NCBI RefSeq assembly: GCF_900167135.1
Contig: NZ_FUWZ01000002.1
Coordinates: 1,638,651 to 1,702,650, forward strand
Reading direction: 5' to 3'
Origin: Chitinophaga eiseniae
GTDB taxonomy: Bacteria > Bacteroidota > Bacteroidia > Chitinophagales > Chitinophagaceae
Length of the DNA: 64,000 nucleotides
Position 1 is the stretch's first letter; every line of letters starts with the position of its first letter. Below, in pieces: positions 49,948 to 59,819 of this stretch. Both the position numbers and the translations under genes were made by a program. The notes beneath the pieces were generated by a model, which saw only the letters and a program-made list of their open reading frames with translations, had not been told where the DNA came from and did not search any database.

Positions 49948-51288
49948 TCAGGTATTCAGCAGAATAAGGAACGTAGTACCGTTGCCGTTATTACCGGGAC
50001 TTAGAACCTTTAGCTGGCCGCCATGCATCTGGATGATCTGTTGGGAAAGACTGAGGCCGATACCGGAACCGGTTTTTTTGGTGGTGAAGAAAGGGATAAA
50101 AATTTTGTTCATGGCGTCGGTATCGATACCGGGACCGTTGTCGGTGATTTCAATGCATACCTGTTGTATGTTGTTGAGGTATACCTTCACATGGATACTG
50201 GGGTTGTCGGTTTGTTCCAGGGCGTCCATAGCGTTTTTTACCAGGTTGATCAGCACCATCTGCAGCTGCGACACGTCGGCATGTATCTCCACATTTTCAG
50301 CGTCCACTTCCAGCTGGAACTGGATACCGGCCTGTTTCATGTCTGTCTGGAAAAGGCTGCTGACGGTAGTTGTCAGTGATTTGATATTAACGCGGGTAAA
50401 CTGCGGTTGCGGCAATGTGGTATAGTCGCGGTAGGCGTTGACGAAGTTCATGATGCCTTTACTGCGGCTTTCTACTGTCAGCAGGGCTTCCCGGAGATCT
50501 TCGATGCCTTCCCTGTTGCCGGCGGAGGGGGCTATGTCGAGGTCCACGATTTCCTGCATGGTGCCAATAAGTGACACGATGGGGGTAACGGAATTCATGA
50601 TTTCATGCCGTAATATTTTCGTCAGGTTCTGCCATGCTTCCAGCTCTTTTTTCTGCAGTTCGGAGTGGATATTCTGGATGGAGATGAGCTTGATAAGCCG
50701 GCCCTGCAGCCGCACGGTGGCGGCGTGGATAGACAGTTGCTGTTCCTGCCGCGTGGCGTACAGGGTTTTGTTGCCGGAAGACAGGTCCGTCAATAATTCC
50801 GAGAGGCCGGGATGCACGGTTTTCAGTTCTGCAATATTGCGGAGGCGGTAGATGCCCAGCAGGCGGAAAGCGGCGGGGTTGATCAGTTCTATCCGTCCTT
50901 CGGCGTCGAAGGAGAACACGCCGATACTGATATGCTGGATGATGGTATCGATGTATTTGAGATTGGCTTCTTTCTCGGCGCGGGTTTGCCGGAAGGCTTC
51001 CAGTACCTCGTTGAACTGGTGGTTGAGCATCCGGAAGCTCTTGCCCAGCTGGTTGTCTGCGCTGAAGCGGATAGAGAAATCCTCGTACCGGATGGACTCG
51101 AGAAAGAGGGTAAGTTTACGGTTGATCCGGTTGAGGTAGTAGTAGATACCGTATATCTGCACGGCTACCAATGGGACCGTAAGGACTGCCAGCGGTGTCA
51201 TGTCCCGCATGTACAGCCATACTACGGCGGCCAGTGTAATGGTGAGCAGCAGTATGCGAAGGATGATATTGAGGCTGAAACGGTTCAT
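49948..51288 (-). CDS. Sensor histidine kinase, NtrB-like (two membrane helices, PAS)
   Basis: From the ATG at 51288 this is a 446-residue protein with two N-terminal membrane helices (about 8-50), a PAS domain (about 115-200), the H-box RHEIMNSVTPIVSL (about 235-248) and an ATPase domain with LINLVKNAMDAL, DNGPGI and GSGIGLSLS. It is of the NtrY/NtrB type and pairs with the NtrC-like regulator encoded 41 bases upstream on the same strand. The signal is unknown. Confidence 0.88.
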   Translation of the reverse strand: MNRFSLNIILRILLLTITLAAVVWLYMRDMTPLAVLTVPLVAVQIYGIYYYLNRINRKLTLFLESIRYEDFSIRFSADNQLGKSFRMLNHQFNEVLEAFRQTRAEKEANLKYIDTIIQHISIGVFSFDAEGRIELINPAAFRLLGIYRLRNIAELKTVHPGLSELLTDLSSGNKTLYATRQEQQLSIHAATVRLQGRLIKLISIQNIHSELQKKELEAWQNLTKILRHEIMNSVTPIVSLIGTMQEIVDLDIAPSAGNREGIEDLREALLTVESRSKGIMNFVNAYRDYTTLPQPQFTRVNIKSLTTTVSSLFQTDMKQAGIQFQLEVDAENVEIHADVSQLQMVLINLVKNAMDALEQTDNPSIHVKVYLNNIQQVCIEITDNGPGIDTDAMNKIFIPFFTTKKTGSGIGLSLSQQIIQMHGGQLKVLSPGNNGNGTTFLILLNT

Positions 51289-51329
51289 GATAAAGAGGTT
51301 TGCCGGAGGAGGCTCCGGCAAACAGGCAG

Positions 51330-52676
51330 TTAAATATTGTATTTTTCGAGCCTGCGGTAGAGCGCTGCTCTGCTGAGGCCCAGTTCTTTGGCCGCTTCGG
51401 TGATATTCCCGTTACATTTTTTCATGGCCTGGGTGATAATGTTACGTTCCATTTCTTCCAGGTTATAACCGGTATCCATTTGCTGGTCCTGCGCGGTATT
51501 GTTTTTCACGAAAACGTCTTTGGCCTGCAATGATTTGCCCTGAGAGAGGATCACGGCCCTCTCCATAGCGTGCTGCAGTTCGCGGATATTACCGGGCCAT
51601 TCATATTTCTCCAGTTGCGGGATGAGCGATTCATGCAGGCTGTTGACCGGGCGCTTATATTTCTCCCTGTACAGTTGCAGGAAATGTTCTGCCAATGGTA
51701 TGATATCTTCCCGGCGTTCGCGCAGGGGAGGCAGTTGTATTTCGATGGTGTTGATACGGTAGAGAAGGTCCTGGCGGAACAGTTGCTGGGCAGCCTGTTG
51801 CTGAATATTACGGTTGGTGGCGCAGATCAGTCTAACGTCGATGGGTATACTCTTGTTGGACCCTACTTTGGTGACGGACCTGTTTTGCAGTACTGTCAGG
51901 AGTTTAGCCTGAAAGGGGATGGAGATGTTACCGATTTCATCGAGGAAGATGGTGCCGCCGGCGGCTTCTTCGAAGCGTCCGGCCCTGTCTTCCCGGGCGT
52001 CGGTGAAGGCGCCTTTTACGTGACCGAAAAGTTCGCTTTCAAAGAGTGTTTCGCTGATGGCGCCGAGGTCTACGCTGACGATAGGTTTTCCGCTGCGGTG
52101 CGATTGCTGGTGGATATGCCTGGCCAGCATGTCTTTACCGGTACCGTTTTCGCCGAGGATAAGGACATTGGCATCGGTGGCGGCTACACGGGAAACGGTG
52201 TCGAATACGGCCTGCATAGCCGGGCTGTTGCCCACGATCAGGTTGCCGGTGTTATGTACTGCGGGCGGTTTATCCAGTTTGGACGCCCGTTTGTTGTAGG
52301 CCGACTGGATGGTGGCCAGTAGTTTTTCATTTTCCCAGGGTTTGAGCACAAAATCCACTGCGCCGGATTTAATGGCTCTTACCGCCATTTCCACATCGCC
52401 GTAGGCGGTAAATAATACCACTGCTGTATCGGGTTTGATGTCGAGGATACGGTCCAGCCATTCGAATCCTTCCTTGCCGCTGCTGAGGTCACGCGTGAAG
52501 TTCATATCCAGCAGGATAACGTCGTAGTCGAAGTTGGTTACCAGATATGGAATCTTTTGCGGATTTTTTTCAAAATCCACCTGTTCAAAGTGCCGTTTCA
52601 GCAGCAGGCGGGCTGCGCGCAATACATCAACATCGTCGTCAACGATCAGAATTTTTCCGGGTTGCATGGTGGTCAT
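51330..52676 (-). CDS. Sigma-54-dependent response regulator (NtrC family)
   Basis: The 448-residue protein has a receiver domain with phospho-acceptor Asp57, an AAA+ sigma-54 interaction domain (Walker A GENGTGKD near 173, and GAFTDA for sigma-54 contact near 230) and a C-terminal Fis-type HTH (GNITEAAKELGLSRAALYRR). It would activate sigma-54 promoters. It is divergent from the adaptor-ABC cluster, whose upstream region has a candidate sigma-54 promoter and two dyads. Confidence 0.93.
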   Translation of the reverse strand: MTTMQPGKILIVDDDVDVLRAARLLLKRHFEQVDFEKNPQKIPYLVTNFDYDVILLDMNFTRDLSSGKEGFEWLDRILDIKPDTAVVLFTAYGDVEMAVRAIKSGAVDFVLKPWENEKLLATIQSAYNKRASKLDKPPAVHNTGNLIVGNSPAMQAVFDTVSRVAATDANVLILGENGTGKDMLARHIHQQSHRSGKPIVSVDLGAISETLFESELFGHVKGAFTDAREDRAGRFEEAAGGTIFLDEIGNISIPFQAKLLTVLQNRSVTKVGSNKSIPIDVRLICATNRNIQQQAAQQLFRQDLLYRINTIEIQLPPLRERREDIIPLAEHFLQLYREKYKRPVNSLHESLIPQLEKYEWPGNIRELQHAMERAVILSQGKSLQAKDVFVKNNTAQDQQMDTGYNLEEMERNIITQAMKKCNGNITEAAKELGLSRAALYRRLEKYNI

Positions 52677-52751
52677 GGGTAAAAGGTGAATGCAACAATA
52701 TTACAGAAAGATTTTTTTACAAAAGCGCTTTATTTCAGGCTTTCCGAAAAG

Positions 52752-52788
52752 TGTCCGTTTATGAACACCGGTTGTCCGGCATAGGACG
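52752..52788 (+). promoter_or_regulatory. Two matched dyads, candidate activator (UAS) sites
   Basis: Site 1 (52752-52767) is TGTCC-N6-GAACA and site 2 (52773-52788) is TGTCC-N6-GGACG. Each is an inverted repeat of TGTCC with one mismatch, and their centres are 21 bp apart, two helical turns. They lie about 80-115 bases upstream of the predicted start of transcription, a usual distance for NtrC-type enhancers. Confidence 0.6.
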
Positions 52789-52841
52789 TTTTTTAACCGT
52801 TTGGCCCCTCTAAATGCTTGATGGTACGCTGTTTTGTGCTT

Positions 52842-52856
52842 TGGCATATGGATTGA
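52842..52856 (+). promoter_or_regulatory. Candidate sigma-54 promoter of the adaptor-ABC operon
   Basis: TGGCAT-N5-TTGA fits the -24/-12 consensus TGGCAC-N5-TTGC with exact spacing. The -24 GG is at 52843-52844; the -12 dinucleotide is GA instead of GC. It lies 33 bases before the adaptor ATG at 52890. Confidence 0.55.
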
Positions 52857-52889
52857 AATTCCTTGGGCACAAACTTTTTGATAAATATC

Positions 52890-54137
52890 ATGGACAGAAA
52901 AATAGAAAAGAAGTTCTGGAACAAAAAGCGCATCCTGATGGTCGGTGGTGGCGGACTGGTAGCATTGCTGTTACTGTATACGCTGATTTTTGCGGATCAC
53001 CGGGCCACGCTGAATGTGGAGAAAGACAAGATCACGATCTCTACTGTTAAAAAAGGAACATTCGATGTATATATCGCTGTCACCGCCGTGGTGATGCCAT
53101 TGAAGACCATCCGTCTCGACGCCATTGAAGGCGGTTATGTGAGCCGCAAGTATCTCGAAGGCGGTAGTATGATAAAAGAAGGTGATTCCATCCTGAAGCT
53201 GGACAACCAGCGAATGATGATGGAGTTTGTGAACCACGAAACAGAGATCTACCGTTTGCGAAATGAGTTACAGAACACCCGGTTGAATATCCGTCAGCAG
53301 GACTTCGTGATGCAGCAGACCATCTCCGACCTGGACACCAAGATCGACGCCGCACAAGACCTTTATGATCGCAATAAGCAGCTGGTAGACGAGAAGATCG
53401 TTGCCCGCCAGGAGTTCAATAAAAACAAGATTGAACTGGAGGGACTGAAACGGCAGCGGGACATCCAGATGCAGTCGCAGGCCTATCAGCGTGACAACGC
53501 CCGTCAGCAGATTACGCAGCTGGAAGGGACCTTGTCCCGCACCCAGCGTAACCTGGAGCTGATGAAGCAGAACCTCAACAGCCTGATCGTACGGGCCCCG
53601 GTGTCCGGCCAGCTGTCATCCATTGATGTGGAAGTGGGCTCCAGCATTACCGCTGGTCAGAATATCGGCCAGATTGACGACCTGAACGGGTTTAAGCTGC
53701 GTGCAGACATCGATGAGCACTATGTATCCCAGGTTTTTGCCGGTCTGAAAGCTACTTTTGAATTTGATGGAAAATCCTATGATATGGTGGTGACCAAGGT
53801 ATACCCGGAGGTGAAAAGTGGTCGTTTTCAAGCAGATATGAATTTTGAAAAAGAAGCACCTGAAGGCATCCGCCGTGGACAGTCCACCCCCATCCGGCTG
53901 GTGTTGGGCAAATCACAGGAAGCGCTGCTGTTGCCCCTTGGCGGCTTTTTCTCCGACACAGGCGGCAACTGGGTGTACGTAGTAGACAAGAGCGGGAACA
54001 AAGCCGTTAAACGGAATATCTCGCTTGGAAGGAAAAATCCTTTGTATTTTGAAGTATTGGAAGGACTGCAACCGGGTGACCAGGTGATCACTTCTTCCTA
54101 CGAAAACTTCGGTAACAAGGATGTGCTGGCATTTTAA
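52890..54137 (+). CDS. Periplasmic adaptor protein (HlyD/MacA-type)
   Basis: From the ATG at 52890 this is a 415-residue protein with an N-terminal membrane anchor (about 15-36), a lipoyl half-motif, a coiled-coil hairpin (about 100-220) and a beta-barrel/MP domain (about 235-415). This is the membrane-fusion adaptor of MacAB-type efflux. The longer frame opens with a TTG at 52863. The next gene is the ABC ATPase, 65 bases downstream. The substrate is unknown. Confidence 0.87.
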   Translation: MDRKIEKKFWNKKRILMVGGGGLVALLLLYTLIFADHRATLNVEKDKITISTVKKGTFDVYIAVTAVVMPLKTIRLDAIEGGYVSRKYLEGGSMIKEGDSILKLDNQRMMMEFVNHETEIYRLRNELQNTRLNIRQQDFVMQQTISDLDTKIDAAQDLYDRNKQLVDEKIVARQEFNKNKIELEGLKRQRDIQMQSQAYQRDNARQQITQLEGTLSRTQRNLELMKQNLNSLIVRAPVSGQLSSIDVEVGSSITAGQNIGQIDDLNGFKLRADIDEHYVSQVFAGLKATFEFDGKSYDMVVTKVYPEVKSGRFQADMNFEKEAPEGIRRGQSTPIRLVLGKSQEALLLPLGGFFSDTGGNWVYVVDKSGNKAVKRNISLGRKNPLYFEVLEGLQPGDQVITSSYENFGNKDVLAF

Positions 54138-54202
54138 AACATCATCCATTTTTATATAACGAGCATTGTAAAACCATTATTCATTAAAGACAATCAAGAG
54201 AT

Positions 54203-54892
54203 ATGATTCGCACCGTTAACTTACAAAAGCTGTTCACTACAGAAGAAGTGGAAACAACTGCGCTCAACGGCATTAACATGGAAGTGCAGGATGGAGAGTT
54301 TGTAGCGATTATGGGACCGTCCGGTTGCGGTAAGTCCACCTTGCTGAATATACTTGGGTTACTGGACAATCCCAGTGACGGCGAGTATCATTTCTGGGGC
54401 AAAGAGGTAGCAAGAATGAGCGAGCGTCAGCGGGCGCAGCTGCGTAAAGGATCCATCGGGTTTGTATTTCAGAGCTTCAACCTGATTGATGAACTGACGG
54501 TATATGAAAATGTGGAGCTGCCGTTGTTATACCTGAAAGTAGCGCCGGCAGAAAGGAAACAGAAAGTAGAGGAGGTGCTGGAGCGCATGAACATTATGCA
54601 CCGCCGCAACCACTTCCCGCAGCAGCTGTCCGGTGGCCAGCAGCAGCGTGTGGCCATTGCCCGCGCCGTAGTGGCCAAACCTAACCTGATCCTTGCGGAT
54701 GAACCTACCGGTAACCTCGATTCCTCCAACGGTGAGGAAGTGATGAAGCTGTTGCAGGAGCTGAACAATGCCGGTACCACGCTCATCATGGTGACGCACT
54801 CCCCCTATGATGCAGGGTTTGCCCACCGTATTGTCAACTTATTCGACGGACGGGTGGTAACTGAGAATATTAAGGAACAGTTTCACGTGTGA
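54203..54892 (+). CDS. ABC transporter ATPase (MacB/LolD-type)
   Basis: The 229-residue ATPase has Walker A GPSGCGKST (about 39-47), signature LSGGQQQRVAIARAVV (about 140) and Walker B LILADEPTGNLDS. It powers the permeases encoded downstream. It is of the MacB/LolD/FtsE mechanotransmission class. The next gene starts 34 bases downstream. Confidence 0.95.
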   Translation: MIRTVNLQKLFTTEEVETTALNGINMEVQDGEFVAIMGPSGCGKSTLLNILGLLDNPSDGEYHFWGKEVARMSERQRAQLRKGSIGFVFQSFNLIDELTVYENVELPLLYLKVAPAERKQKVEEVLERMNIMHRRNHFPQQLSGGQQQRVAIARAVVAKPNLILADEPTGNLDSSNGEEVMKLLQELNNAGTTLIMVTHSPYDAGFAHRIVNLFDGRVVTENIKEQFHV

Positions 54893-54926
54893 TTTTCTCT
54901 TTCCGCCATTCTAAAATCATCACATC

Positions 54927-57320
54927 ATGTTCCGGAACTATTGCAGCATCGCTTTTCGCCATTTGCAGCGGCATAAATTTCTCACTGCCATCAACGTTTT
55001 TGGTTTGGCAGTGGGAATGGCCTGCTGTATACTGATCGTACTGTATGTACGGGACGAACTGAGTTTTGACCGGTTCCACCATAAGGCAGACAGTATTTAC
55101 CGGCTTACGAAAGTAGAAAGTAATAATGCCAATGGTACCATGAATCATGATGCGAGCACACAGATAGCTGTAGGCCCCGCACTTAAAAAGGAGATCTCCG
55201 GTATTAAAGATGTAGTAAGAATATTTACGCCAGGCACTACACTGTATACCTACGGTGATAAAAAGATACTGGAAGCACATTCTGGTTATGCAGACGCTTC
55301 TTTTTTTCAGATGTTTGATTTTCCGCTGCTGGAGGGAGATCCCGCAACTGTACTCAAGGCGCCTTATACTGTGGTACTCTCCGCCAGCGCTGCCAGGAGA
55401 TATTTCGGCACAGCATCGCCGGTAGGGAAATTGCTGAAAGTAGGCAATAAATATAACTGTACGGTTACCGGCGTAGCTGCTGACATGCCGGCTAATACGG
55501 ACCTCCGGATGGACGTTATTCAGTCATTCGCTACGCTGACCAGTGAAAATAACCGTTGGGAAGACATGTGGTACATGTTTACCAATAACGTCACCTATGT
55601 GGAGCTGGCCAAAGATGTTACCCCTACTGCACTAATGCCCCTGTTGAAAGACTTTGTTGAGCTGCATATCGGGGAAATTACCAGGAAGTACGGAATTAAA
55701 TTTTTCCTGGAACTGCAACCATTGCAGCATGTGCACTTACATCCCGACAGTGACAGCGGTGGGCCGGATAATACGCCCATGATCTGGTTATATGTTGCCA
55801 TTGCTGCCTTTATTGTCTTGATTGCCTGTATCAATTTCATGAACCTGACCACGGCGCGGGCGAATGAAAGGGCCAAAGAAGTAGGGCTTCGCAAGGCGTT
55901 AGGCGCCGAAAGGAAGAGCCTTGTTCTGCAGTTTCTGACAGAGTCGTTAGTGATCAGCGTGTTGTCGCTCATAGGCGCTTTGCTGCTGGTGTTGCTTTTT
56001 ATGCCGTTATTTAACAATATTACCGGAAAGGAACTGGTGTTGTTTGCCTCAGCAGATGTATCGGTTTATGGAGGCTTATTGCTGCTGGTGGCCATTGTTG
56101 GCTTACTGGCAGGCAGTTATCCAGCGTTGTACCTCTCGGGGTTGATACCTGTTAAAGTGTTGAAAGGCAGTTTTATCACTCCCGGCAGGAAAACATTTAT
56201 CCGACGCGCCCTTGTGGTATCGCAGTTTGCCATTGCAGTTGTGTTGATTGTTGCTTCCGTAGTGGTGTACAGTCAGTTACGTTTCTGGCAGGAGAAGAAC
56301 CTCGGGTTTGATAAGGACCATCTGGTGAACGTTTACCTCGATGGGATAGACGCTAAAGCGGAATTGCTTCGTACGGAGTTAAAAGCGTTACCGGGTGTGC
56401 AGCAGGCTTCTGTAAGCAATTTTCTGATCGGCGTTGGTATTATGAATGGTACTGCCATTGCCAGGGAAGGGGCTGATAGCAAAGAATCTTTTATTGCCGA
56501 CGTGATCAGCGGGGACGATGCTTTGTTAAAGACAACAGCCATTAAGCTGGTCACCGGTAGAGATTTTGATCCAGCCATGTCAACAGATTCGACTGCCGCA
56601 TTTATTGTGAACAGGGCAGCAGCTAAACGATTGGGGTTTACAGATCCGCTCGGCAAACGGATTGAATGGAGACCTGGTAACCTGATCAAACACGGAACTA
56701 TCATAGGGGTGGTAGAGGATTTTAACTATCGTTCCCTGCATTACCAGATAGGCCCGGTGGTTTATCAGATAAGGCCGCAGGATGCCGAAGTGCTGACGAT
56801 AAGGCTGGCGCCCGGCGACAACCAAAAGCAACTGGCCGGTGTCGAGCGGGTATGGAACAAATTGGCTCCTGACATTCCTTTCAACTTTTCTTTCGTGGAC
56901 CAGGCCCTGCAACAACAATACGCCGGTGAGCGTACCATGGGAAAGATTTTCGGCCTATTTGCCAGCCTCGCCGTGTTTATTGCCTGTATAGGTTTACTGG
57001 GACTATCTATGCTGATAGCCAGGCAGCGAACAAAGGAAATCGGCATCCGCAAAGTGCTCGGCGCTTCTGTGGCGCATGTATCTGCTTTGTTGTCGCGCGA
57101 TTTCCTGAAGCAGGTGCTGGCAGGCATTGCCATTGGGTTACCAATCGCCTGGTATGGAATGGAACAGTGGCTGAGCCACTTCGCTTTCAGGGTGCCCCTG
57201 CACTGGTGGCTGTTTGTGCTTACAGCAGTTGTTGTCATCCTGATAGCGCTGTTTACCGTAAGCATTCAATCGGTGAAGGCAGCGCTCATGAATCCCATAA
57301 AATCACTGAGAACTGAATAA
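54927..57320 (+). CDS. FtsX/MacB-type ABC permease 1
   Basis: The 797-residue protein has two repeats of a periplasmic MacB_PCD domain and an FtsX domain. One membrane helix lies at the N-terminus (about 20-42), then helices around 285-310, 335-360 and 385-405, a second helix near 430 and a second FtsX block (about 675-790, with TKEIGIRKVLGAS). This is the type VII ABC permease fold that works through mechanotransmission with an ATPase and an adaptor. Confidence 0.9.
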   Translation: MFRNYCSIAFRHLQRHKFLTAINVFGLAVGMACCILIVLYVRDELSFDRFHHKADSIYRLTKVESNNANGTMNHDASTQIAVGPALKKEISGIKDVVRIFTPGTTLYTYGDKKILEAHSGYADASFFQMFDFPLLEGDPATVLKAPYTVVLSASAARRYFGTASPVGKLLKVGNKYNCTVTGVAADMPANTDLRMDVIQSFATLTSENNRWEDMWYMFTNNVTYVELAKDVTPTALMPLLKDFVELHIGEITRKYGIKFFLELQPLQHVHLHPDSDSGGPDNTPMIWLYVAIAAFIVLIACINFMNLTTARANERAKEVGLRKALGAERKSLVLQFLTESLVISVLSLIGALLLVLLFMPLFNNITGKELVLFASADVSVYGGLLLLVAIVGLLAGSYPALYLSGLIPVKVLKGSFITPGRKTFIRRALVVSQFAIAVVLIVASVVVYSQLRFWQEKNLGFDKDHLVNVYLDGIDAKAELLRTELKALPGVQQASVSNFLIGVGIMNGTAIAREGADSKESFIADVISGDDALLKTTAIKLVTGRDFDPAMSTDSTAAFIVNRAAAKRLGFTDPLGKRIEWRPGNLIKHGTIIGVVEDFNYRSLHYQIGPVVYQIRPQDAEVLTIRLAPGDNQKQLAGVERVWNKLAPDIPFNFSFVDQALQQQYAGERTMGKIFGLFASLAVFIACIGLLGLSMLIARQRTKEIGIRKVLGASVAHVSALLSRDFLKQVLAGIAIGLPIAWYGMEQWLSHFAFRVPLHWWLFVLTAVVVILIALFTVSIQSVKAALMNPIKSLRTE

Positions 57321-57335
57321 AATTTATTTACGTAT

Positions 57336-59726
57336 ATGCTACTCCGTTACATACAAATTGCTTTCAGAAACCTGCGTCGGCAAAGGCTCTTCGCTTTTAT
57401 TAATATTGCCGGGCTGGCACTGAGCATGACCGTATGTCTGATGGTATTGAAATCGACCAAAAAAAATTTCAGTTACGATAAATTCCATCCTGCTGCTTCC
57501 CGTACCTGGCGGATCACCTCCCAGGCGACTACGCAGGAAGGAAAACATTACCATATGGCCAGCGCGCCGTTGCCGCTGGCCAACGTATTGCGGCAGGACT
57601 ATGCCATCGCGGAAGAAGCGGTAAGCCTGTACGGTGTTTTATCCGGCAACGTAACAGCCGGTAAAAAGAAACTGCCGGTCAGCGGCGCTTTTACCGAACC
57701 TGCTTTTTTCCGGGTATTTGGCTTCCGCCTACAGAGCGGTAATCCGGCCACGGCCTTATCCGCGCCCAACAGCATTGTATTAAGCGAAGCCACCGCCAGC
57801 CGTATTTTCGGGACTACGTCCGCCATGGGTAAGGTGGTGCACTTTGAGAAGCTGGGCGATTACATCGTTACTGGTATCCTGGCACCTCCTCCGGGATTGA
57901 GCCATATCGACTATGAGGCTTACGCTTCGCTCTCCTCCGTGCAGGCGCTGGAGCAACAGGGCCTGTTGCCGGAACGGTTGCTGAACTGGAACAATGTACA
58001 GGACGGATATGTGTATGTGAAGCTTAAACCGGATGTCAGCGAAGCGTCGCTGGCTACCGCCCTGTCTTTTATCTCCCGGAGATATTATCAGCCGGCTTCC
58101 AAAGGGATCGGCAGTATTACGCTGGAGCAGCAATCCCTCCGCAGTATTTCTCCTTCCCGGGAAATGTATAATGACATCGGCAGTGCGCCGCCATGGGGCA
58201 AAGTACTCGGTGAGATAGCCGTTGGTCTTGGTTTGCTGGTATGTGCCTGCTTTAACTATATTAACTTATCCATTGTTCGTTCATTGCAGCGGGCGCGCGA
58301 AGTAGGTGTCCGTAAAGTGAACGGCGCCTACCGCTGGCAAGTGTTTATGCAGTTCATCGTGGAATCGGTGATCATGTGCGTGCTGGCGCTGTTACTAGCC
58401 CTGGCCCTGCTGCTACTGGCGGAACACTATACTTCTATCGGCATCGGTTTCCTTTCCGGCGAGCCGGTGGACTTTATGCTGATAGGCTGGTTTCTGCTTT
58501 TCAGTGTACTGACCGGCGTGCTGGCGGGTGTTATCCCGGCCTGGGCGCTGTCGTCTTTCCAGCCGGCCAAAGTACTGCGCAACATGGTAGATATCAAACT
58601 GTTTGGAGGGCTGGGGTTGCGCAAAACCCTGATCGTGATCCAGTTTTCGTTGTCGCTCACCGCGATCATCTTTTTTGTGACCGTATACCGGCAGTTTGCC
58701 TACAAAGCCGCTTTTAACATGGGATTTGCCCGTGAGAACATATTGAATGTACCGTTGGCGGATGCTGATTTCCAGCTGATGAAAGACAGGATGATGCAGG
58801 TGAAAGGCGTGGAGATGATCACCGCCAGTTCAGGCACGCTGGGCGTTCCCCGCCACAGCGGTTTTATGCAGATAAAAACAGCGGTGAACGGAAGTCATAT
58901 GCAGGCAGGCTATTATGCCGGCGATGCCGACTTCCTGAAAGTGATGCAGCTGAAGCTCCTGGCAGGGTCCGGCTTTCCGGCCACCATGTCCCGGGACCAT
59001 GAGCAGTATGTTATCGTCAATGAGCAAATGGTGAAAGCGATGAACCTGACATCCCCGTCAGACGCCATCGGGAAAGCGATATGGCTTTCTGATTCTGCCA
59101 TGGTCAGCATCATCGGGGTCATAAAAGACTTTAATTATCAGCCTATAGAAGCCCCTGTGTTTCCGATGGCCATCCGGTTTGTGCCCGGCCAGTTCACCCA
59201 GTTACAGGTATTGGTGGACACACACGATAAAGAAGCGCTCACAGCCGGCATTAAAAAAGCCTGGCTGGAGATGCATCCCGGAGAAACATTTTCCGCGGAA
59301 TGGATGAGTGACCTGATGCATGAGAAAACCAGCGGTAAAGAGCCGGTGTCCGGACTGGCGGTACTGGTCTTCATGATCACCGTGATAGCCGCACTGGGCT
59401 TGTTGGGCGTGGTGTCTTACACAACGTTTACCCGCCGGAAGGAAATTGGAGTGCGTAAAGTAATGGGGGCCGGCGTATCCGGATTGGTACTGCTGCTTTC
59501 CCGTAATTATCTCCGCCTTATCCTGTTGGCGGGATTGATTGCGCTGCCACTCGGCTACCTGGGCAGCCTGCTGTTTCTGCAAATATTTGCCAACCGGATC
59601 AGCATAGGTTTTTTTACACTGGCCGGCAGTTTTGTTGCGCTGCTGGGGATCGCGCTACTGGCGATCATCTCCCAAACATGGCGCGCAGCGCAGTCTAACC
59701 CGGTGGATGTATTGAGAAATGATTAA
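57336..59726 (+). CDS. FtsX/MacB-type ABC permease 2
   Basis: The 796-residue paralogue of permease 1 has the same double MacB_PCD-FtsX layout and the motif RKEIGVRKVMGAG in the C-terminal block (about 705-717). It starts 15 bases after permease 1. Its periplasmic domains differ clearly from those of its neighbours, so it may form a heterodimer or handle a different substrate. Confidence 0.9.
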   Translation: MLLRYIQIAFRNLRRQRLFAFINIAGLALSMTVCLMVLKSTKKNFSYDKFHPAASRTWRITSQATTQEGKHYHMASAPLPLANVLRQDYAIAEEAVSLYGVLSGNVTAGKKKLPVSGAFTEPAFFRVFGFRLQSGNPATALSAPNSIVLSEATASRIFGTTSAMGKVVHFEKLGDYIVTGILAPPPGLSHIDYEAYASLSSVQALEQQGLLPERLLNWNNVQDGYVYVKLKPDVSEASLATALSFISRRYYQPASKGIGSITLEQQSLRSISPSREMYNDIGSAPPWGKVLGEIAVGLGLLVCACFNYINLSIVRSLQRAREVGVRKVNGAYRWQVFMQFIVESVIMCVLALLLALALLLLAEHYTSIGIGFLSGEPVDFMLIGWFLLFSVLTGVLAGVIPAWALSSFQPAKVLRNMVDIKLFGGLGLRKTLIVIQFSLSLTAIIFFVTVYRQFAYKAAFNMGFARENILNVPLADADFQLMKDRMMQVKGVEMITASSGTLGVPRHSGFMQIKTAVNGSHMQAGYYAGDADFLKVMQLKLLAGSGFPATMSRDHEQYVIVNEQMVKAMNLTSPSDAIGKAIWLSDSAMVSIIGVIKDFNYQPIEAPVFPMAIRFVPGQFTQLQVLVDTHDKEALTAGIKKAWLEMHPGETFSAEWMSDLMHEKTSGKEPVSGLAVLVFMITVIAALGLLGVVSYTTFTRRKEIGVRKVMGAGVSGLVLLLSRNYLRLILLAGLIALPLGYLGSLLFLQIFANRISIGFFTLAGSFVALLGIALLAIISQTWRAAQSNPVDVLRND

Positions 59727-59819
59727 AATATTATAAAGAGAATAACAAGTGAACAGCAAATCGGAGTGTGTATCTACGCGCCCTGTTTTATTTTCTAACT
59801 TTTAAACCAACGATGTCTC

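Noticed and set aside
52747..52890. TGGTAC element at 52822 as a sigma-54 promoter
   Set aside because: The downstream half reads TTTG at the position where TTGC is expected, so the element at 52842-52856 fits better.
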